Shown: positions 40,401 through 51,836, numbered from the stretch's first letter. The stretch: DNA of 64,000 nt from Leptolyngbyaceae cyanobacterium clean351 (GCA_027451865.1 DAIDHW010000003.1:99969-163968); one strand, 5' to 3'. Made by a program: numbers and translations. Notes: generated by a model from the letters alone, not told the origin.

Positions 40401-41459
40401 ATGAATATGCAGCTTAGTCCTGACAACTACCTCACCATTAAACAGCTCACCCAGACGGTAGGGGGGGGCCTAACCCCCCGGATGGTTCGGCACTACCACA
40501 CCCTGGGGCTCCTAGGGCCTCCCCGCCGCTCCCCTGCCAACTACCGGCTCTACACTGGGGAGGATGTGCAGCGCCTGCGATGGATTGTGGCGCTTAAGGA
40601 GCAGGGCTTCCACCTCTCTCACATCCGCCAAATCCTTCTCCAGATAGGGGGTAACCAAGCCGACCTCATTAGCCAACTGCAGGGGCAATACCAAGCCCTA
40701 GTTGAGCAACTAGCCAAGCTCAGACAAACTGCCATAGCCCTAGAAGGGGTGCTCAGTCGAGACCGGCAGTGTCAGCATCCCGGCCCCCTGGCGACTCCCA
40801 TTCCCCTAGACCAGGTAAACTCCCATCCGGAGGCTTTTCAGGAGTCCCTCAGTCAACTGCTGCCCCAGCGGACCGGGCGCTCGGAAATTGAAGCCGATCT
40901 GCTTACCCAGTTAACCCTAGCCTCGGGAGATACTAGCTTGGGATACTTCCTGCGCTTCGGTCCGGGGGCAGTAGCGGCGGCCAAAACCGCCCTAGAGACC
41001 GGGGCACCCATAGTAACTGATATTGGCCTAGTGCAAGCAGCCCTAGATCATCCTCGCCTAGACCACTTAGGTTGTCGTCGCTCGGTCCTGATTGAAGACA
41101 CCCATATCATCAATGCCCTGGAGGCAGAGCAAGCCTTTTGGCGTCAGCAACGCTGGCAGGAAAATCTCCAGTCCCTAGAACCAGGGGCAATTGTGGTTGT
41201 TGGGTATGCTCCCTCCGTCCTGCTACAGGTTTGCCAACTGAGCGAACAGGGGGCAATCCATCCAGCTCTGGTAATTGGCATGCCCGTTGGCTTCAGCCAC
41301 GCCCCGGCCGCTAAACGCCGCTTAGCCCAGGGGATAACCCCTTACCTAACCCTGGAGGGCCCCTGGGGCGGGGGGCTCCTAGGGGCGGTGACCTTGAATA
41401 CCCTAGCTGCCTGGGTCATTGAGAAGCCCAATTGCCACTGCTACCTCCAGCGGGGCTAG
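40401..41459 (+). CDS. coaR: MerR-family regulator with C-terminal precorrin isomerase (CobH/CbiC)-like domain
   Basis: MerR HTH YLTIKQLTQTVGGGLTPRMVRHYHTLGLLGPPRRSPANYRLY; APIVTDIGLVQAAL and VVGYAPSVLLQVC...PALVIGMPVGFSHAPAAKR as in CbiC; C-terminal CHC. Confidence 0.9.
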   Translation: MNMQLSPDNYLTIKQLTQTVGGGLTPRMVRHYHTLGLLGPPRRSPANYRLYTGEDVQRLRWIVALKEQGFHLSHIRQILLQIGGNQADLISQLQGQYQALVEQLAKLRQTAIALEGVLSRDRQCQHPGPLATPIPLDQVNSHPEAFQESLSQLLPQRTGRSEIEADLLTQLTLASGDTSLGYFLRFGPGAVAAAKTALETGAPIVTDIGLVQAALDHPRLDHLGCRRSVLIEDTHIINALEAEQAFWRQQRWQENLQSLEPGAIVVVGYAPSVLLQVCQLSEQGAIHPALVIGMPVGFSHAPAAKRRLAQGITPYLTLEGPWGGGLLGAVTLNTLAAWVIEKPNCHCYLQRG

Positions 41460-41727
41460 GGAGAAGAGCCATTGGCCAGGCCATCGGGTAGACATTTGCA
41501 GACCCAATGGCACAGATACTCCCCCGGCCTGCAGCCGGGAGGCTATACTGTCTAGAGTCTTACCAGCTTTGAGAGGTTAACCCTCGGGCTGGGATTTGCA
41601 GCCCTGTACACCGGAAGAGCAAGTATTTTCCCCGAGAAGCCCTGGCTGCGGTGCTTGTTTGTCGGCGGTCTTGCCCCAAACAAAACCAGGGGTATGCTTT
41701 GCTTCCTCCATCACCCCTCCCTTCTCC

Positions 41728-42846
41728 ATGAATCCAGGAATTGACCTGCAGGCGAGTGTCATCCATGTCTTGACGGATTTGGGCGTACCGGAAGACCTAG
41801 CTCCTGTGCTCTGGGTGCCCTTGCCCCTACTGCTGATGCTGGCCGCTGCCACTGTGGGGGTCTTGGTGGCAGTATGGTTAGAACGGAAAGTCTCGGCGGC
41901 TGCTCAGCAACGGGTCGGTCCCGAGTACATTGGTCCCCTGGGGATTCTGGCACCCGTGGCGGACGGCCTGAAGTTGATCTTTAAAGAAGATGTGATTCCG
42001 GCCAAGGCAGACCCCCTCCTATTTACCCTCGGACCTGCCATTGTCGTCATCCCAGTTTTTCTTTCCTACCTAGTTGTGCCCTTTGGCCAGAAAATGGTGA
42101 TCACTGACCTGGGGATCGGGATTTTTTTCTGGATCGCCCTGGCCAGCGTTGTGCCCATCGGCCTGTTGATGGCTGGGTACGCTTCTAATAATAAGTACGC
42201 TCTTCTCGGGGGACTGCGAGCCGCCGCCCAGTCCATCAGCTATGAAATTCCCCTGGCCTTGGCCGTCTTGGCAATCGTCATGATGTCCAACTCTCTAAGC
42301 ACCATAGATATTGTCCAACAGCAGTCCGGGTACGGGATTCTGGGTTGGAACCTGTGGCGCCAGCCAGTCGGCCTGGTAATTTTTTGGGTGGCGGCCTTGG
42401 CGGAGTGTGAGCGGCTCCCCTTTGACTTGCCAGAGGCGGAAGAAGAATTGGTGGCTGGCTACCAAACTGAATACACGGGCATGAAGTTTGGCCTATTTTA
42501 CCTAGGCTCCTACGTGAACTTGATCCTCTCCTCCCTGCTCTTTGCCGTACTGTACCTGGGAGGTTGGGAATCACCTGTTTCCGTCTCCTGGCTGGTGGGT
42601 CTAGTGGGGGTACCTGAAAATACCCCGTGGGTGGAGGTGATCACCGCCAGTCTGGGAGTAGTCATGACCTTGTTCAAGGCCTATCTGCTGCTGTTTTTGG
42701 CAATTCTGTTGCGGTGGACTGTACCCCGGGTGCGCATTGACCAACTACTAGACCTGGGTTGGAAGTTTCTACTGCCAGTATCCCTGGTGAATCTCTTGGC
42801 TACCGCGGCCCTGAAGCTGGCCTTCCCAGTCGCCTTCGGCGGTTGA
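41728..42846 (+). CDS. ndhA: NAD(P)H-quinone oxidoreductase subunit 1
   Basis: [61 protein letters not shown]. Confidence 0.97.
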   Translation: MNPGIDLQASVIHVLTDLGVPEDLAPVLWVPLPLLLMLAAATVGVLVAVWLERKVSAAAQQRVGPEYIGPLGILAPVADGLKLIFKEDVIPAKADPLLFTLGPAIVVIPVFLSYLVVPFGQKMVITDLGIGIFFWIALASVVPIGLLMAGYASNNKYALLGGLRAAAQSISYEIPLALAVLAIVMMSNSLSTIDIVQQQSGYGILGWNLWRQPVGLVIFWVAALAECERLPFDLPEAEEELVAGYQTEYTGMKFGLFYLGSYVNLILSSLLFAVLYLGGWESPVSVSWLVGLVGVPENTPWVEVITASLGVVMTLFKAYLLLFLAILLRWTVPRVRIDQLLDLGWKFLLPVSLVNLLATAALKLAFPVAFGG

Positions 42847-42881
42847 GACCAGATTTTATTCCTCTAGTACCCTCCCTCCCC

Positions 42882-43493
42882 ATGCTCAAGTTCCTTCGTC
42901 AGGCTAAGGACTACGCCCAAGAAGCAGTCCAAGCCGCTCGCTATATCGGCCAGGGTTTAGCGGTCACCTTTGACCACATGCAACGGCGCCCGATCACCGT
43001 CCAATACCCCTACGAGAAACTGATCCCCTCGGAACGCTGGCGAGGCCGGATCCACTTTGAATTTGACAAGTGCATCTCCTGTGAGGTGTGCGTCCGGGTA
43101 TGCCCGATTAACCTGCCGGTCGTAGACTGGGAGTACAACAAAGAAGTCAAGAAAAAAGAACTTAAGCACTATAGCATTGACTTTGGCGTCTGTATCTTCT
43201 GCGGTAACTGTGTTGAGTACTGCCCCACCAACTGTCTGTCTATGACTGAAGAGTACGAGATGGCGGTTTATGACCGCCACGAGCTGAACTACGATGGGGT
43301 GGCTCTAGGCCGCCTGCCCTACAAGGTGACTGCGGACCCGATGGTCACCCCCCTGCGGGAATTAGCCTACCTGCCGGCGGGAGTACTTGATCCCCACAAC
43401 CTCCCCCCCGGCAGTACCAGAGCTGGGCAGCAGCCAGAGGAAATTGTGGCCCAGCATCAAGCCCAAAAACCATCTAAGGAGATTAACCAGTGA
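42882..43493 (+). CDS. ndhI: NAD(P)H-quinone oxidoreductase subunit I
   Basis: Two 4Fe-4S motifs [16 protein letters not shown] and [16 protein letters not shown]. Confidence 0.97.
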   Translation: MLKFLRQAKDYAQEAVQAARYIGQGLAVTFDHMQRRPITVQYPYEKLIPSERWRGRIHFEFDKCISCEVCVRVCPINLPVVDWEYNKEVKKKELKHYSIDFGVCIFCGNCVEYCPTNCLSMTEEYEMAVYDRHELNYDGVALGRLPYKVTADPMVTPLRELAYLPAGVLDPHNLPPGSTRAGQQPEEIVAQHQAQKPSKEINQ

Positions 43494-44077
43494 ATTTAGC
43501 GGCAGGGGTTCAAATTGTCTCCTTTGGTTTGCTCGCAGCCATCATCTTAGTGGGAGCCTTGGGGGTAGTTCTATTACCTAACATCGTCTTTGCAGCTTTC
43601 CTGTTAGGCCTGGTGTTTATCGGGATGGCTGGTCAGTATCTGTTGCTCAATGCCGACTTTGTGGCAGCAGCCCAGGTGCTGATCTACGTGGGAGCGGTAA
43701 ATGTACTGATTCTGTTTGCCATCATGCTGGTGAATAAAAAAGAAGACTTTACCCCCCTCCCCCGGGCTTGGGTCCGCCGCGGGGCCACCGCCCTGGTTTG
43801 CCTAGGATTGTTTGCCTTGATGGGCACCACGATTGCCTCGACCCCCTGGGCCCTCGATCCGGCTCCCACGGTCAGCTCTTCTGTGGCAACTATTGGCGCT
43901 CACTTCTTCAGTGACTTTCTGCTTCCCTTTGAATTGGTCTCGGTTCTCCTATTGGCCGCCCTGATTGGAGCAGTAGTGTTGGCCCGGCGCGACTATCTGC
44001 CCACGGTCAAGGAGCAAGAGACCGTCTTCAGTCTGCCCGAGCGACCCCGGGAATTAATCACTAGTGACTCTAAGTAG
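43490..44077 (+). CDS. ndhG: NAD(P)H-quinone oxidoreductase subunit 6
   Basis: NuoJ-like, [26 protein letters not shown]; operon position. Confidence 0.95.
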   Translation: MNLAAGVQIVSFGLLAAIILVGALGVVLLPNIVFAAFLLGLVFIGMAGQYLLLNADFVAAAQVLIYVGAVNVLILFAIMLVNKKEDFTPLPRAWVRRGATALVCLGLFALMGTTIASTPWALDPAPTVSSSVATIGAHFFSDFLLPFELVSVLLLAALIGAVVLARRDYLPTVKEQETVFSLPERPRELITSDSK

Positions 44078-44093
44078 GTTGGTCACCCATCCC

Positions 44094-44399
44094 ATGCACC
44101 TTCAATTCTTTTTGCTCCTCGCTGCCGCCTTATTTTGCATTGGCGTCTACGGTCTGATTAACAGTCGTAGTGCGGTAAGGGTACTTATGTGCATTGAACT
44201 GATGTTAAATGCAGTCAACCTAAACCTGATGGCCTTCTCCAACTTCCTAGACCCGCAGGAGATTCGGGGCCAGGTGTTCACGGTGTTTGTGATTACCATT
44301 GCCGCTGCCGAGGCGGCTGTAGGTTTAGCTATCGTTCTGTCCATCTACCGCAACCGAGACACGGTAGATATGGAAAGATTCAACCTACTCAAGTGGTAG
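44094..44399 (+). CDS. ndhE: NAD(P)H-quinone oxidoreductase subunit 4L
   Basis: NuoK-like, [32 protein letters not shown]. Confidence 0.95.
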   Translation: MHLQFFLLLAAALFCIGVYGLINSRSAVRVLMCIELMLNAVNLNLMAFSNFLDPQEIRGQVFTVFVITIAAAEAAVGLAIVLSIYRNRDTVDMERFNLLKW

Positions 44400-44874
44400 T
44401 CCCAAGGTAAGGGGGGATATACTTAACCCCCCGGAGTTGACAGGCCTAGCTAGTGGAGTGTAAGGGTCTTCTAGCTTGCAGTCTCCCGTACCAGATCGTC
44501 CCTGGGTCATTGGCTTCCATCTCCAGGACAGGTAATAGGAGCCGAACCCGGGTAACAAATCCTACCTCGACTTCATATATGGTTTCGTAGATTCGCCTGC
44601 CCGAATGGCCCCCGAAGTGACCATGGCTGAGGTATCACTTTCACTCATCACATTCCCCTAAACTCCAGGGTGGTCGAGATACTTGGCCCTGACCGGTCTT
44701 TCCCGATTCTGCTGCGGCCAGACAAATACATTACCGCCATCAATGCAGTCAAGACCTACTCGACGCGGATCGAGATAAATTTGCCTGGATATCTTGGCAC
44801 AAAGACAGAGCACCCGTTCTCTTCGGTGTAGCGTCTTCTGGTAGTTCAAGGCACCTCTAGATCCGTCTAGCCTG

Positions 44875-44925
44875 ACTGGCTGGTCAGCCCCACAATCGTT
44901 TCAGGGACTAACCAGCCAGTTGTGG
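44875..44925 (+). other. Inverted repeat with potential H-type pseudoknot upstream of acpP
   Basis: ACTGGCTGGT (44875-44884) / ACCAGCCAGT (44911-44920); loop CCACAA (44890-44895) is complementary to TTGTGG (44920-44925). Confidence 0.5.
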
Positions 44926-45021
44926 TATCCCCTTCACAATTCGGGGTCAGTTTTCCGATAGGATGGGAGAAGTGCCAGGCGAAATCTGGCCCTGTTGCTT
45001 TATCGGACAAAGGTGCTGTTT

Positions 45022-45300
45022 ATGACGACGGAAGAGGAAATTTTTTCCCGGGTGCAGAAAATCGTAGTGGATCAACTGTCCGTTGAGCCAGACCGGGTGA
45101 CCCTGGAGGCCACCTTTGCCGATGACTTGGGGGCTGACTCCCTGGACACTGTGGAACTAGTGATGGCCCTTGAGGAGGAGTTCGATCTAGAGATTCCTGA
45201 CGAGGTGGCGGAGAAGATTCTCAAGGTTGGCGACGCGGTGAAGTACATCGCCGACCCCAGTTCTCTGGTGGCCAGCAACCCCCCTGGATCCGCCTCCTAG
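45022..45300 (+). CDS. acpP: Acyl carrier protein
   Basis: [21 protein letters not shown]. Confidence 0.98.
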   Translation: MTTEEEIFSRVQKIVVDQLSVEPDRVTLEATFADDLGADSLDTVELVMALEEEFDLEIPDEVAEKILKVGDAVKYIADPSSLVASNPPGSAS

Positions 45301-45359
45301 CGTCACTTTTGTTCTGAAGTTTTTGCCCTGCAGCTTCCAGCTCCCTCTGGCTTTCTCCC

Positions 45360-46628
45360 ATGACCACTTCCCCTTCTCCCCATCGCCCCCGGGTGGTGAT
45401 CACCGGTCTGGGGGCCTTCACCCCCATCGGTAACACTGCCTCTGACTACTGGCAAGCTCTCCTTGAGGGGCGCAGCGGCATCGGTCCTATTACTCGGTTT
45501 GACGCCTCCCGCCATGCTTGTCACATTGCTGGTGAAGTTAAGGGCTTTAACCCGGAAGACTTCCTGGAGCGCAAAGATGCCAAGCGCATGGACCGGTTTG
45601 CCCAGTTTGCCGTCGGTGCCAGTAAGCAGGCTATCGCTGATGCTCAACTAGTAATTAATGACTTGATCGCCCAGCGAGTGGGGGTGATGATTGGTACTGG
45701 CATTGGGGGGATTAAGGTCCTGGAAGACCAGCAGGAGATCTATCTGACCAAGGGCCCTGATCGTTGCAGTCCCTTTATGATCCCCATGATGATTGCTAAT
45801 ATGGCCGCCGGGCTAACAGCAATTCATACTGGGGCGAAAGGACCTAACTCTTGCCCCGTGACTGCCTGCGCGGCCGGCTCTAACGCCGTAGGGGATGCTT
45901 TGCGCCTGATCCAGGGTGGTTACGCGGATGTGATGATCTGTGGGGGCACCGAAGCTGCGGTTACTCCCCTATCCATTGCTGGCTTTGCCTCCGCTCGGGC
46001 CCTCTCGACGCGCAACAGTGAGCCCGCTCGGGCTTCGCGCCCCTTTGACCGAGACAGGGATGGCTTCGTACTCGGGGAGGGAGCAGGTATCTTGATCCTA
46101 GAATCTCTAGAGCACGCCCAGGCTCGGGGGGCGCGTATCTACGCCGAACTGGTGGGCTACGGTCTGACCTGCGATGCCTACCACATGACTGCCCCTGTAC
46201 CCGGGGGCTACGGAGCTGCCCGGGCCATAGAGCTAGCTCTCCAGGATGGGGGGCTAAGACCTGAGCAAGTAGACTATATCAATGCCCACGGCACCAGTAC
46301 TGCTGCTAACGACCCTACTGAGACGGCAGCGGTGAAGAAAGCCCTAGGGGACCAGGCCTACCGCCTAACTATGAGTTCTACCAAGTCCATGACCGGTCAC
46401 CTGTTGGGAGGGTCGGGAGGCATTGAGGCGGTAGCCACAACCCTGGCTATCTACCATGACCGCGTGCCACCGACTATCAACCTCGACCACCCCGACCCCG
46501 AGTGTGACCTAGATTATGTTCCCCACCAGAGTCGGGCCCAGAGTGTGGAAGTCGCCTTGTCCAATTCCTTTGGGTTTGGCGGCCACAACGTCACCCTGGC
46601 CATGAGGAAGTACCACCCCGATCGTTGA
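45360..46628 (+). CDS. fabF: 3-oxoacyl-ACP synthase II
   Basis: VVITGLGAFTPIGN, VTACAAGSNAVGDA, NAHGTSTAANDPTE. Confidence 0.97.
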   Translation: MTTSPSPHRPRVVITGLGAFTPIGNTASDYWQALLEGRSGIGPITRFDASRHACHIAGEVKGFNPEDFLERKDAKRMDRFAQFAVGASKQAIADAQLVINDLIAQRVGVMIGTGIGGIKVLEDQQEIYLTKGPDRCSPFMIPMMIANMAAGLTAIHTGAKGPNSCPVTACAAGSNAVGDALRLIQGGYADVMICGGTEAAVTPLSIAGFASARALSTRNSEPARASRPFDRDRDGFVLGEGAGILILESLEHAQARGARIYAELVGYGLTCDAYHMTAPVPGGYGAARAIELALQDGGLRPEQVDYINAHGTSTAANDPTETAAVKKALGDQAYRLTMSSTKSMTGHLLGGSGGIEAVATTLAIYHDRVPPTINLDHPDPECDLDYVPHQSRAQSVEVALSNSFGFGGHNVTLAMRKYHPDR

Positions 46629-46667
46629 GAATAGATTTGTTCATCCCCACCCCCTAAGGAAGTTCCT

Positions 46668-48674
46668 ATGGCTGTCGTCACCAAGTCTCTCAGCGAATTA
46701 TGCATCAACTCGATCCGGTTCCTCGCCATTGATGCGGTTGAGAAGGCCAATTCCGGCCACCCCGGGCTGCCCATGGGAGCTGCCCCCATGGCCTACGTGC
46801 TCTGGACCGAGTTCATGCGCTTCAATCCCAAGAACCCGGCCTGGTTCAACAGAGACCGGTTTGTTCTCTCGGCCGGACATGGCTGCATGCTGCAGTACGC
46901 CCTGATGCACCTAACCGGCTACGACTCCGTCACCATGGAAGATATCCACCGCTTCCGTCAATGGGAGTCCCGGGCACCTGGTCATCCGGAAAACTTCATG
47001 ACTCCGGGAGTGGAAGTAACCACCGGGCCCCTAGGTCAGGGAATCGCCAATGGGGTGGGGTTAGCAATTGCTGAAGCCCACCTGGCAGCCACCTTCAACC
47101 GTCCCGGCTACCCAGTCGTAGACCACTACACCTACGTGATCCTTGGGGATGGCTGCAATATGGAGGGGGTTTCCGGGGAAGCCTGCTCCTTGGCTGGTCA
47201 CCTAGGCTTAGGAAAGTTGATCGCCCTGTACGACGACAACCATATCTCCATTGATGGCTCTACGGATATTGCCTTCACGGAAGACGTAGGCAAGCGCTTT
47301 GAGGCCTACGGTTGGCATGTGCAACACGTCAGCGACGGTAATCACGACCTAAAGGGAATTGCTGCGGCAATCCAAGCTGCTAAGGCAGTCACTGACCGGC
47401 CTTCCCTGATTAAGGTCACCACTACCATTGGCTACGGATCTCCCCAAAAAGCCAATACCGCTGGGGTCCACGGGGCAGCCTTAGGAGCGGCGGAGGTGCA
47501 GGCCACCCGGGAGAACCTCGGCTGGACCTACGGCCCCTTTGAAATTCCCGCAGCAGCTTTAGAGTTCTTCCGCCAAGCAGTCCCCCGAGGAGCAGCTTTA
47601 GAATCCCAATGGTACCAGTTGTTTGAGAACTACAAGGGTGAATATCCCGACTTGGCAGGTGAACTGGAGCGCCGTCTCGCGGGCCGCCTGCCCGCCAACT
47701 GGGCCGATGCCCTGCCTGAGTTCACCCCCGAAGATAAGCCGGTAGCCACCCGCAAGCTCTCGGAAACCTGTTTGAATGCCTTAGCTAAGGTACTACCGGA
47801 AATGATTGGCGGCTCGGCGGACCTGACCCATTCCAACTACACCGAAATCAAGGGTTATGGGGACTTCCAAAGGGGCCACTACGCCAACCGTAACCTCAAG
47901 TTTGGGGTCCGGGAGCACGGCATGGGCGCAATCGCCAACGGCATTGCCCTGCATAACTCTGGCCTTATCCCCTACTGCGCCACCTTTTTGATTTTCACTG
48001 ACTACATGCGGGGGGCAATTAGGCTCTCTGCCTTATCCCAGGCCGGTGTAGTCTACGTCATGACCCACGACTCTGTCGCCCTAGGGGAGGACGGTCCCAC
48101 CCACCAGCCCGTGGAAATCCTCGCCGCTCTGCGGGCCATCCCGGACCTGCTAGTGATCCGGCCAGCAGATGGCAACGAGACTAGTGGTGCCTACCAGGTG
48201 GCCATCGAGAATCGCCATCGTCCTACCCTGCTTGCCCTCTCTCGGCAAAACCTGCCCCAGTTGGCGGGTACTTCTAGGGCTGGTGTCCAACGGGGCGCCT
48301 ACATTCTGGTAGACAGTGAACCTGCTCCCGATCTGATTTTGATCGGTACTGGCAGTGAAACCCACCTATGTACCCAGGCAGCCGCTCGCCTGGCTGCCCA
48401 AGGGCATCGGGTCCGGGTAGTGTCTATGCCCTGCTGGGAGCTATTTGAGGAGCAAGATGCCGCCTACCGCGAATCGGTGCTGCCCAAAGCAGTCACCAGA
48501 CGCCTAGTGGTAGAGGCTGCCAGTAGCTTTGGCTGGAGCCGTTATCTAAGTACCAGCGGAGACATGATTAGCATTGAGCGGTTTGGGGTGTCTGCCCCGG
48601 GCCCCTTAGCCATGGAGAAGTTTGGCTACACCGTTGATAACGTGGTGGCTCGGGCGGCCCAACTGCTAGGGTAA
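46668..48674 (+). CDS. tkt: Transketolase
   Basis: [60 protein letters not shown]. Confidence 0.98.
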   Translation: MAVVTKSLSELCINSIRFLAIDAVEKANSGHPGLPMGAAPMAYVLWTEFMRFNPKNPAWFNRDRFVLSAGHGCMLQYALMHLTGYDSVTMEDIHRFRQWESRAPGHPENFMTPGVEVTTGPLGQGIANGVGLAIAEAHLAATFNRPGYPVVDHYTYVILGDGCNMEGVSGEACSLAGHLGLGKLIALYDDNHISIDGSTDIAFTEDVGKRFEAYGWHVQHVSDGNHDLKGIAAAIQAAKAVTDRPSLIKVTTTIGYGSPQKANTAGVHGAALGAAEVQATRENLGWTYGPFEIPAAALEFFRQAVPRGAALESQWYQLFENYKGEYPDLAGELERRLAGRLPANWADALPEFTPEDKPVATRKLSETCLNALAKVLPEMIGGSADLTHSNYTEIKGYGDFQRGHYANRNLKFGVREHGMGAIANGIALHNSGLIPYCATFLIFTDYMRGAIRLSALSQAGVVYVMTHDSVALGEDGPTHQPVEILAALRAIPDLLVIRPADGNETSGAYQVAIENRHRPTLLALSRQNLPQLAGTSRAGVQRGAYILVDSEPAPDLILIGTGSETHLCTQAAARLAAQGHRVRVVSMPCWELFEEQDAAYRESVLPKAVTRRLVVEAASSFGWSRYLSTSGDMISIERFGVSAPGPLAMEKFGYTVDNVVARAAQLLG

Positions 48675-48733
48675 TAACCTCTATATTGGGGGGGTTCCGA
48701 CTCAAGCTCGGGGCTTCCCCTTAGGAATATTCC

Positions 48734-50086
48734 ATGTCTAAATACTTTGATCTGTTGGTGCTAGGGGCTGGTTCTGGGGGCATTGCTGCAGCCCGGCGGG
48801 CCGCCGAGTACGGGGCTCGGGTCGGGATTGTCGAGTTTAGCCACCTCGGGGGTACCTGTGTTAACCGGGGCTGTGTACCTAAGAAACTAATGGTCTACGC
48901 TTCCCAATTCCCTAGTATCTTCACTGATGCTCCGGGGTATGGTTGGAGTCCCGTGACCAGCACCCTGGATTGGGAAAAAATGACTGCGGCCGTGAATGGG
49001 GAGGTCCACCGCCTGAATGGGGTCTACGCCCAGATGCTGGAAAGATCCCAGGTGGAGGTGTTTCATGGTCACGGCGCGTTTATCAATCCCCACCAGATCC
49101 AAATTGGCGAAGAGCTAGTCACTACCGACAAGGTCCTGATTGCAGTCGGGGGCCATCCGGTGGTGCCTAACATCCCCGGCATCGAATACGCTATCACCTC
49201 TGATGATATTTTCACTCTCCCAGAGCAACCACAACGCCTAGTGGTGATTGGCGGCGGTTATATTGGCAGTGAGTTTGCCTGCATCTTCCAAGGCTTTGGC
49301 AGCGAAGTTATCCAGGTAATTCGCGGTGAGCAGATTCTACGGGGCTTTGACGAGGACCTGCGCCAAGGTATTCGCCAGGGGATGGAGCACCACGGCATCC
49401 AGCTGATCAACAAAGCCACCCCTATGTCCCTGGAGAAAACTGAGGCCGGCGTCACCCTGGTGCTCGCTCGCGAAGATGGGGCCACCGATCTGGTGATTGC
49501 CGACGCCGTAGCCCTAGCGGCAGTAGGCCGCAAACCCCGGACCGAAAACCTGGGTCTGGAGCACACTAAAGTCCAACTGAGCCATCGGGCAGTGGTGGTG
49601 GATGAATATAGTCGCACCACGGTTGATCACATCTACGCAGTAGGGGATTGCACTGACCACATCAATCTCACCCCCGTGGCTATCAACGAGGGCCGGGCTT
49701 TCGCCGACACAGTTTACGGGGGCAAGTCCCGGCTGATGAGTTACGAGTATATCCCTACCGCCATCTTCACTACCCCCCAGGCCGCTACAGTGGGCTTGAC
49801 GGAGGCAGAGGCAGAGGCTAAGCACCCCGGCCAGATCAAAATTTACCGTAGTCGCTTCCGGCCCATGTACTACACCCTGGCGGGTAAGCAGGAGCAGACC
49901 ATGATGAAACTAGTGGTCCACACGGAAACTGACCAGGTCTTGGGGGCACACATGGTGGGTGACTACGCAGCCGAGATTATTCAGGGGGTCGCCATTGCCC
50001 TGAAGATGGGGGCAACCAAGGCTAACTTTGATGCCACCGTTGGTATTCACCCCACCTCGGCCGAGGAATTCGTCACTATGCGCTAG
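48734..50086 (+). CDS. gor: Glutathione-disulfide reductase
   Basis: [47 protein letters not shown]. Confidence 0.95.
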   Translation: MSKYFDLLVLGAGSGGIAAARRAAEYGARVGIVEFSHLGGTCVNRGCVPKKLMVYASQFPSIFTDAPGYGWSPVTSTLDWEKMTAAVNGEVHRLNGVYAQMLERSQVEVFHGHGAFINPHQIQIGEELVTTDKVLIAVGGHPVVPNIPGIEYAITSDDIFTLPEQPQRLVVIGGGYIGSEFACIFQGFGSEVIQVIRGEQILRGFDEDLRQGIRQGMEHHGIQLINKATPMSLEKTEAGVTLVLAREDGATDLVIADAVALAAVGRKPRTENLGLEHTKVQLSHRAVVVDEYSRTTVDHIYAVGDCTDHINLTPVAINEGRAFADTVYGGKSRLMSYEYIPTAIFTTPQAATVGLTEAEAEAKHPGQIKIYRSRFRPMYYTLAGKQEQTMMKLVVHTETDQVLGAHMVGDYAAEIIQGVAIALKMGATKANFDATVGIHPTSAEEFVTMR

Positions 50087-51826
50087 TTATATCAGTTGGC
50101 GGTACTTCTCCTGGGCCAAGTGGTACATGGGCCGCCAGACTAAACGGTTGGTGATAACCACCAGTAAAGACATCACCACCGTCGCCGCTAACAGCAACCG
50201 GAAATTCCCAGCAGCTGAAGCCTCTGAGATGATGGAGCCCAGGCCGGGTGTGGTGATCACTTGGCCGTTGAAGGTGACGTATTCGCTGACGATGCTGGCA
50301 TTCCAGGCTCCCCCCACAGCGGTGATCATACCGGTAACTAGGTAAGGAAATATCCCAGGTAAAATTAAAGTCTGCCAGCGCTGCCGCCGAGTGAGCTTGT
50401 AAACTAAGGCCGCCTCAAATAACTCTGCTGGAATCGCCTGGGCACCAGCGATCACATTGAAGAGGACATACCACATAGTCCCCAGGATCATCAGGGCGAT
50501 GGAGCCGACCTGTAGGCCACCCCCTAGGTGAATCAGGGCTAGGAGTAGGATTGGGAACAAAGCTGTGGCCGGGACCGAAGCCACCACTTGCACAATCGGT
50601 TGTAGCACTTGGGCTAGCCGGGGGTTGCGGCCGATACCAACACCAATGGGGACAGTGATTAGCAGAGATAAGATCAGGGATGTAAACACCCGCAAAGCAG
50701 TGAAGCAGGCTCCAAGCAGCACACTCAGCCAGACCGTCGGGGAGAGTTGCCTGAGCATGAGCGCCGCCTCCCACACCCCCCAAAGGATGATTATGGTCAC
50801 CCCGGAAGAGAAGATCCACTCAAACCATTGGCCTAAATTTTGCGGGCTGGGTAATTCCCGGGGGGCTGTGCGGACGGCAAAGGTTCGATTTAGTCGCTGA
50901 TCAAAAGCTTCCTGGAGGGGCTGAAACACCCGTTCCTGAATCACCCGCAGGGTAGGCGAGCGACGCACCAGGTCTAACACCCAGGACTGGGGGGCAGACT
51001 GGGTCTCCACGGACTCAAATTTAAATTTCTCTACCCAGGCGATCAGGGGCCGCCAGACTAACAGGTCCGTGATTACTACTACCCCAATCAGGACACTTAC
51101 TCCCCAGTAGATGGCCGGAAAGTTGCCGTGGGCGGCGGCCACAGCCAAGAAGGACCCCAATCCCGGCAACTGAAAGCTCTGGTTGCCCAGGGTAAAAGCT
51201 TCAATTGCCATCAGGAAAAACCACCCACCCGCCCAGGACATGACGCTGTTCCATACCAACCCGATAGCGCCAGCAGGTAATTCCAGGCTCCAGAATCTCT
51301 CCCAAGCATTCAGGCGATACACCCGACTGGCTTCGATCAACTCCTGGGGAATACCGCATAGGGACTGATAAAAACTAAAGGCCATATTCCAGGCCATGCC
51401 GGTGAAGATGAGAACGATCGCCGCCATCTCCACTCCCAGGCGCTGGCCGGGAAACAGGGAAATCAAGGCCAGGGTCACTCCCGGCAGGAAGGAGAGGACC
51501 GGGATCGACTGGAGGATATCTAGGAGGGGCAGCATAAACCGGGCTGCCATCTTAGACCGGTAGGCTGTGTAGGAGTAAACCAGACTAAACACCAGGGACA
51601 ATATGTACCCCAGGATCATCCGCAGGAGGGTCTGGGCAGTGTAGCTGGGCAGAACAGAGATGTCCGTGGAGATGGTGAAGTGGGGGTCGTAGTGACCGTG
51701 GAACTGGTTAGCAGTCCTGACGATTAGCAGAACCAAAGCCACAATGGCCAAGACCAGCAACAGGTCTTGCCAGGTCCAAGCGGTCCGTTCCGGAGCCCGG
51801 TTCCCGGGGGTAAGGGGGCGCGTCAT
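50087..51826 (-). CDS. ABC transporter permease with two fused permease modules (nitrate/sulfonate/taurine type)
   Basis: Two homologous halves, each with an EAA-like loop (GIPQELIEASRVYRLNAWERF; AIPAELFEAALVYKLTRRQRW). Confidence 0.87.
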   Translation of the reverse strand: MTRPLTPGNRAPERTAWTWQDLLLVLAIVALVLLIVRTANQFHGHYDPHFTISTDISVLPSYTAQTLLRMILGYILSLVFSLVYSYTAYRSKMAARFMLPLLDILQSIPVLSFLPGVTLALISLFPGQRLGVEMAAIVLIFTGMAWNMAFSFYQSLCGIPQELIEASRVYRLNAWERFWSLELPAGAIGLVWNSVMSWAGGWFFLMAIEAFTLGNQSFQLPGLGSFLAVAAAHGNFPAIYWGVSVLIGVVVITDLLVWRPLIAWVEKFKFESVETQSAPQSWVLDLVRRSPTLRVIQERVFQPLQEAFDQRLNRTFAVRTAPRELPSPQNLGQWFEWIFSSGVTIIILWGVWEAALMLRQLSPTVWLSVLLGACFTALRVFTSLILSLLITVPIGVGIGRNPRLAQVLQPIVQVVASVPATALFPILLLALIHLGGGLQVGSIALMILGTMWYVLFNVIAGAQAIPAELFEAALVYKLTRRQRWQTLILPGIFPYLVTGMITAVGGAWNASIVSEYVTFNGQVITTPGLGSIISEASAAGNFRLLLAATVVMSLLVVITNRLVWRPMYHLAQEKYRQLI

Positions 51827-51836
51827 GGGTTAGCTC

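Noticed and set aside
44658-44849. 63-aa - strand ORF as an intact gene
   Set aside because: No confident family, neighbouring scraps in other frames; kept only as an unexplained interval.
48675-48733. G/C-rich imperfect hairpin between tkt and gor as a terminator
   Set aside because: Pairing is interrupted and there is no T tract; too weak to call.
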